From assembly GCA_024640485.1 (NCBI GenBank), contig JAHEEY010000042.1:1-16337 (forward strand): a stretch of DNA of 16,337 bases, given 5' to 3'. A program made the translations under genes and the position numbers. Below the pieces are notes generated by a model. That model was not told where the DNA came from, made no database searches, and worked only from the letters and a program-made list of their open reading frames with translations. This DNA is from Chloroflexota bacterium. Lineage in GTDB: Bacteria > Chloroflexota > Anaerolineae > Promineifilales > Promineifilaceae. This document shows, piece after piece, positions 12,386 to 16,337 of this stretch (position 1 is the stretch's first letter; every line of letters begins with the position of its first letter).

Positions 12386-15013
12386 ATGACGTTGTTACCT
12401 GATTCAGTCGCATTTTGCCTGATATCTTTCGAAGGTCCGGATCAATATGCCCAGGCAGGCGGACTCGGCATTCGCATCTCTCAATTGGCCGATCAGTTGG
12501 CCAGCAGCGGTTATGAAACACATCTGATTTTTGTAGGCGATCCGGCGGAACCGGCTGTTGAAGCCAGAGCGGGGGGAAAGTTGACACTGCATCGCTGGTG
12601 TCAATGGATCAGTACCCATCACCCGGCTGGGGTGTACGATGGCGAAGAAAGGAAGCTGGCAGATTTCAATGACAGCGCCCCTCCTTTTATCCTGGAACAA
12701 ATCGTCAAGCCGATCTTGGCAACAGGACGGATGCCGGTGCTGCTGGCTGAGGAGTGGCATACGGCCGAAGCGCTCATCCGGCTGGATCATCTGCTTAAGT
12801 TGGAAGGGATTCGGCCCCGATGTGTGTTGTTTTGGAACGCCAACAACAACATGTCATTTCATCGGGTGGACTGGCAGCGGCTGTCCGAGGCGGCCCAGCT
12901 GACCACGGTCAGCCGGTATATGAAGCATCTGATGTGGGGGATGGGATTGAATCCGTTGGTTATTCCCAACGGTATCCCGTCGCATCTCTTGGAAGTTGTC
13001 CCCAAAGAGCGGGTCAGGACAATCCGGAGGCTGTTTTCTCCAGATGACAAGACGATCATCATCTTCAAGCTGGGCAGATTCGATCCCGCTAAGCGGTGGA
13101 TGCTGGCGGTAGAGTCCGCCGCAATGCTCAAAGCGAGAGGATTCCCCATCGCCTTCGTGCTGCGCGGCGGAGTAGAGCAGCACGGCGCTGAGGTGATGAA
13201 TCGCGCCCGCCAGCTGGGGCTGACCATTTCTGACGTCTATGGGCACCCGAAAGGATGGGATGAGATGGTCCGGCTGCTGGAGCAGGCTCTTCCTGCCGAC
13301 ATCTACCAGCTTCAATTCTTCATGACCCAGGAGATGCTGCGTCCCTTTTATGCCGCTTCTGACGCGGTTCTGGCCAACAGCGGTCACGAGCCGTTTGGAC
13401 TCTTTGGCCTGGAAGCGATGGCGGCAGCAGGCCTGACCTTCACCGGCGCTACCGGAGAAGAGTATGCCTTGTACGGACAGTGCGCTGTTGTCCTGGATAC
13501 GGACTCTCCCGATGAGATCGTCGGACAGCTGTTGTCATTGAAGGCAAAGCCCAAGCGGGAGGCAGAAATGCGCCGGCTGGCTGTCCACCGGGCGGCCGAT
13601 TTCATTTGGGAACGGGTTATCTTAATCCTGCTGGATAAAGTGAAGTTCGTGGCCCAATCAACCCACGTGCTGCCGCAGTTGACCCGGGTCCAGAGCATCG
13701 CTCCCAAGCCGGTGCGTGACGTCGTTATTTATACGGTGGTCCACCAGCCGCGGCGGCTGCGGCTGCCGGCAAGCACGCTGAACCCGGGAGACAGCCCCAG
13801 GCGGTTGGCCAGCGGCATGTTCGATGAGCGGATGAATGAGCGCTACTTCCGCAAGGTGAGCCAGCGATGCTATTACCCGGCCGCCGCCAGGTTCCGCACC
13901 TTGCTGGATCAAGGGCTGAAGCTGGCCATCGGCTTTTCGCTGTCCTTTGTAGAGCAGGCAATGCGCTGGGATGAAGGGCTCCTGGATATCTTTCGCCGGC
14001 TGGTGGCCCATCCCAATGTGGAGCTGGTGGCTGTCGAGCCCACGCACAGTTTCCTGTTGCTGTGGGATATCCCCCGTTTCATCTCGCAGATGCTGCACGC
14101 CGCCGATCGGCTGGAACAAATCTTCGGTGTCAGGCCGGTCACGGCTGACACCACTGAGATGATGATGTCGGACACCATCTACCACGCCCTGGATGTGGCT
14201 GGCTTCAAAGCGGGCTTCATTGACGGACGTCCCTGGGTGATGGAATGGCGGCAGCCTACCTACCTCTATCATCACGATCATGGTCAGATGAAACTGCTGG
14301 CCCGGCATTACCGGCTGAGCGACGATGTTGGCTACCGTTTTTCAGACCGCAACTGGGACGGGTGGCCGTTGAAAGCGGACCGGTACGCCCAATGGCTGGC
14401 TGCCGCGCGGGGGGATCTGGTGGTCCTGGGTTGGGATTTTGAGACATTCGGGGAGCACCATCCGGTAGAGAGCGGCATCTTCGAGTTTTTGGCCGCGCTG
14501 CCGTCTGAAGCGGGTGCTGCCCGCCTCTCTTTCATTACCCCTAGTGAAGCAGTCTCCCGCTATCAGCAGGAAAGCCATCATCTGCCGCTGCCTGCCTTTG
14601 CCAGTACCTGGGCCGGAAGCGGCGGCATGGATTTCTTCCTTGGCAATCCGGCTCAGCAGGCTGTGTTCCAGCTGATGATGCAGGCGTATCATAAAGCGTG
14701 CCTGACCGGAAACCACCAACTGATCGAACTGGCCCTTTGGCTGGCGCAGTCAGACAACCTGCATCTGATCCAATGGTACGGACGGTCTGGAGCTGATGCC
14801 GAGGTGTCCGCTTATTTCACCCCGAAAGAGTGGTGGGCATTGGGCGGCGACAGGATTATCACCGAAATCCAGCAGGTATATCGGAACTTCATCGATGCCC
14901 TGGATCCCCACCTGGCCTATGTGGCGGAGACATCTCGCATGCTGCTGACGCTGCATGACGACCGGTCAATCACAGAGACCGCTTCCAAGCCGCTGAGTCA
15001 GCTGCATGAGTGA
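12386..15013 (+). CDS. Fusion of GT4-like glycosyltransferase and GH57 glycoside hydrolase
   Basis: An 875-residue cytoplasmic two-domain protein (no signal peptide). Domain 1 (about 8-425) is a GT-B glycosyltransferase: AQAGGLGIRIS (22-32) matches the donor/acceptor glycine loop of glycogen synthase-like enzymes, FKLGRFDPAKRW (227-238) the donor-phosphate Arg/Lys pair, and EPFGLFGLE (335-343) the E-x7-E motif. Domain 2 (about 445-830) is GH57: motif 1 VVHQPRRLR (451-459); motif 3 TADTTEMMMSD with nucleophile Glu591; motif 4 WDFETFGEHH with acid/base Asp684; and a motif-5-like STWAGSGGMDFFLGN (740-754). All key residues are present in both halves. It probably builds and trims or branches an alpha-glucan, but the exact sugar and linkage are unknown. 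GAGGAAATT before ATG 12386 is a good binding site. It ends 32 bases from a convergent gene. Confidence 0.92.
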   Translation: MTLLPDSVAFCLISFEGPDQYAQAGGLGIRISQLADQLASSGYETHLIFVGDPAEPAVEARAGGKLTLHRWCQWISTHHPAGVYDGEERKLADFNDSAPPFILEQIVKPILATGRMPVLLAEEWHTAEALIRLDHLLKLEGIRPRCVLFWNANNNMSFHRVDWQRLSEAAQLTTVSRYMKHLMWGMGLNPLVIPNGIPSHLLEVVPKERVRTIRRLFSPDDKTIIIFKLGRFDPAKRWMLAVESAAMLKARGFPIAFVLRGGVEQHGAEVMNRARQLGLTISDVYGHPKGWDEMVRLLEQALPADIYQLQFFMTQEMLRPFYAASDAVLANSGHEPFGLFGLEAMAAAGLTFTGATGEEYALYGQCAVVLDTDSPDEIVGQLLSLKAKPKREAEMRRLAVHRAADFIWERVILILLDKVKFVAQSTHVLPQLTRVQSIAPKPVRDVVIYTVVHQPRRLRLPASTLNPGDSPRRLASGMFDERMNERYFRKVSQRCYYPAAARFRTLLDQGLKLAIGFSLSFVEQAMRWDEGLLDIFRRLVAHPNVELVAVEPTHSFLLLWDIPRFISQMLHAADRLEQIFGVRPVTADTTEMMMSDTIYHALDVAGFKAGFIDGRPWVMEWRQPTYLYHHDHGQMKLLARHYRLSDDVGYRFSDRNWDGWPLKADRYAQWLAAARGDLVVLGWDFETFGEHHPVESGIFEFLAALPSEAGAARLSFITPSEAVSRYQQESHHLPLPAFASTWAGSGGMDFFLGNPAQQAVFQLMMQAYHKACLTGNHQLIELALWLAQSDNLHLIQWYGRSGADAEVSAYFTPKEWWALGGDRIITEIQQVYRNFIDALDPHLAYVAETSRMLLTLHDDRSITETASKPLSQLHE

Positions 15014-15045
15014 GAGATGGAGTGGGGTTCGAATAGTGAGCAGAT

Positions 15046-16337
15046 CTACCTGATCCGGATGGTTTCCAGGCGCAAGGCGTCGGTGACCCCGGTCGCGGTG
15101 GCAATGGGCAGCCGCGCCGAAGGATCCAGCAGATCATACATCCCCAACATCAGGGTGTAGTCTCCTGGGGGAAGTTCCGTTGGGAGCAAAATACCGTGAT
15201 TATCTATAACGGACCTGCCCGGCTGCCAGCTGTTGGTGGGCGCGGAGCCGCCCACCGGTTCGCCGTCTTCTTGGGCAGCCATCAGCCCATCCCGGTTCAG
15301 CAGGTGCAGGAACAGCTTGTACCGCTGACTGATGGGGGCCAGGGCCTGCCAGAACAGGGTGATTTGCAGGATATCGCCGGCGCTCACCTGGTTTTCCAGA
15401 AGGGTGTAGCCGGAAAGCCGAATGGCGTCGCCGAATGACAGGCCCAGGGGCACCGACATCTCCCCGGCGGGTTCTGCCGGCACCGCGTAGGTGACGAAGC
15501 GGACATCGCCCACCCATTCAGATCTCGCTTTGAAGGCGTGGGTGTCCAGCCATCGTTCTACCAGCCCGTCCGGGTCCTGCTGCCGTTCTCCCCAATACAG
15601 CACGTACAGCCGGTCGTGGCGGGAGGCGATCCCCTCCAGTTCGCTGTTCACCTGTTCAGCCGAAGGCCGTCCGATTGGCAGCGGGTAGACCGGCGCGCCC
15701 TGCCGGTGGTAATAGGTGAACACTTCCCACTGGTTGGGTGCTGAAAGAATGATGCCGGCGTTGGTATGGGCTTCCCCTTCAATTTGGGCGGCCATCTGCC
15801 GGTAATCGGCTCTGGCGAAGTCGGGATTGTGGTATAGGTTGTCCAGCGCCTGACCGCTGCCCCAGAGCAGTAAAGCGATGGCGGGCAGCCATACCAGGCG
15901 AGAGATCGGATGTATGCGGCCCAGCCCCTGCCAGCTGAGCCCTCCCAGCAGCGCGAAAAACGGAGGCACGACCACCATGAACTTGCGGAATTCAGGCTGT
16001 GTGGTCCCGGCGGCCATCATGAAAAGCAGCGGCAGTGCCAGCCCACTGGCAGCGATCAGCCCCCGTTGGCGGCTCGCCGCCAGGCCCAGCAGCAGCAGCG
16101 CGCCGCTCAACGCCATTGGCAGCATCAGCGTCCTGGGCTCAATGGTGGGTCCGAAAGCTATCCAGCGGCTACTGTCCCAAAGGAACTGGCTCAGCGGAAT
16201 TCGCGCCCCGCCTCGGCCGCTGGCCTGCTTGAGAAAAATGGGCAGCCAGGGAAGATAGAGCAAGATGGCTGTCCCTACCAGAGCCAACCAGTGGAGCAGG
16301 CGCCGTCCCATTTCTCGCCGTCTGTTCATCATTAGGC
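15046..16337 (-). CDS. C-terminal part of a GT39/ArnT-like membrane glycosyltransferase (partial)
   Basis: At least 428 residues, open to the right edge. The visible part starts with several hydrophobic helices (about 13-31, 68-86, 92-109, 118-133 and 145-160 counted from an ATG at 16332), then a soluble region. The opening, RRLLHWLALVGTAILLYLPW followed by LPIFL, resembles the middle of GT39-type polytopic glycosyltransferases, where it precedes the last helices. The frame continues upstream of the ATG without a stop, so I judge the true start and the catalytic N-terminal half to be outside the window. The tail (about 300-428) is a beta-rich domain (SGYTLLENQVSAGDILQITL; LPPGDYTLMLGMYD) that I associate with such proteins in Chloroflexota. 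Such enzymes use polyprenyl-phosphate sugars at the outer face. It is convergent with the GT-GH57 gene, with no terminator between. Confidence 0.75.
   Translation of the reverse strand, partial: LMMNRRREMGRRLLHWLALVGTAILLYLPWLPIFLKQASGRGGARIPLSQFLWDSSRWIAFGPTIEPRTLMLPMALSGALLLLGLAASRQRGLIAASGLALPLLFMMAAGTTQPEFRKFMVVVPPFFALLGGLSWQGLGRIHPISRLVWLPAIALLLWGSGQALDNLYHNPDFARADYRQMAAQIEGEAHTNAGIILSAPNQWEVFTYYHRQGAPVYPLPIGRPSAEQVNSELEGIASRHDRLYVLYWGERQQDPDGLVERWLDTHAFKARSEWVGDVRFVTYAVPAEPAGEMSVPLGLSFGDAIRLSGYTLLENQVSAGDILQITLFWQALAPISQRYKLFLHLLNRDGLMAAQEDGEPVGGSAPTNSWQPGRSVIDNHGILLPTELPPGDYTLMLGMYDLLDPSARLPIATATGVTDALRLETIRIR

Noticed and set aside
13658..14308. A 216-codon minus-strand frame inside the GT-GH57 gene
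   Set aside because: It lies opposite the GH57 catalytic region, whose motifs are unmistakable; no binding site or domain supports it.

Overview
The window is a moderately GC-rich stretch of bacterial chromosome with no phage, transposon, CRISPR or RNA-gene content that I can recognise. Several features fit Chloroflexota (Anaerolineae or Caldilineae-like): a tandem pair of FemAB-type acyltransferases, an SH3-like/YkuD L,D-transpeptidase, a coiled-coil C4 zinc-ribbon protein, and a GT39-like membrane protein with a long soluble tail. This assignment is an inference from gene content, not from a marker gene. Promoters are of the sigma70 type, several with near-consensus -10 boxes.

Left region (1-2928, minus strand): an operon for acyl-CoA chemistry runs right to left. 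It encodes a PaaG-like crotonase lacking both hydratase glutamates, an SDR oxidoreductase, and an acyl-CoA dehydrogenase of the ACAD10/11 type with Asp in place of the catalytic Glu. A further gene may start at the left edge.

Cell-wall region (3150-7699): an exported L,D-transpeptidase with its own extended -10 promoter and a strong terminator lies left of a C4 zinc-ribbon coiled-coil protein (minus strand). Divergent from the zinc-ribbon gene are two tandem FemAB paralogues (plus strand). The first FemAB gene has TATAAT ending 9 bases before its ATG, so its mRNA is probably leaderless, and its promoter overlaps the divergent one. The 359-base gap between the transpeptidase and zinc-ribbon genes can fold as a three-way junction.

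Middle region (7815-11899): a divergent isocitrate/isopropylmalate dehydrogenase-family protein (plus) and a duplicated-YccF membrane protein (minus) converge on a strong bidirectional terminator. Next comes a membrane-anchored metallophosphoesterase whose GNHD motif reads GSPP (minus). It is divergent from a D-cysteine desulfhydrase-type PLP enzyme (plus); both genes have good promoters between them.

Right region (12386-16337): after a 486-base gap with little content comes the most notable gene, an 875-residue fusion of a GT4-like glycosyltransferase and a GH57 glycoside hydrolase, with catalytic signatures of both halves intact. It converges on the C-terminal part of a GT39-like membrane glycosyltransferase that runs off the right edge.
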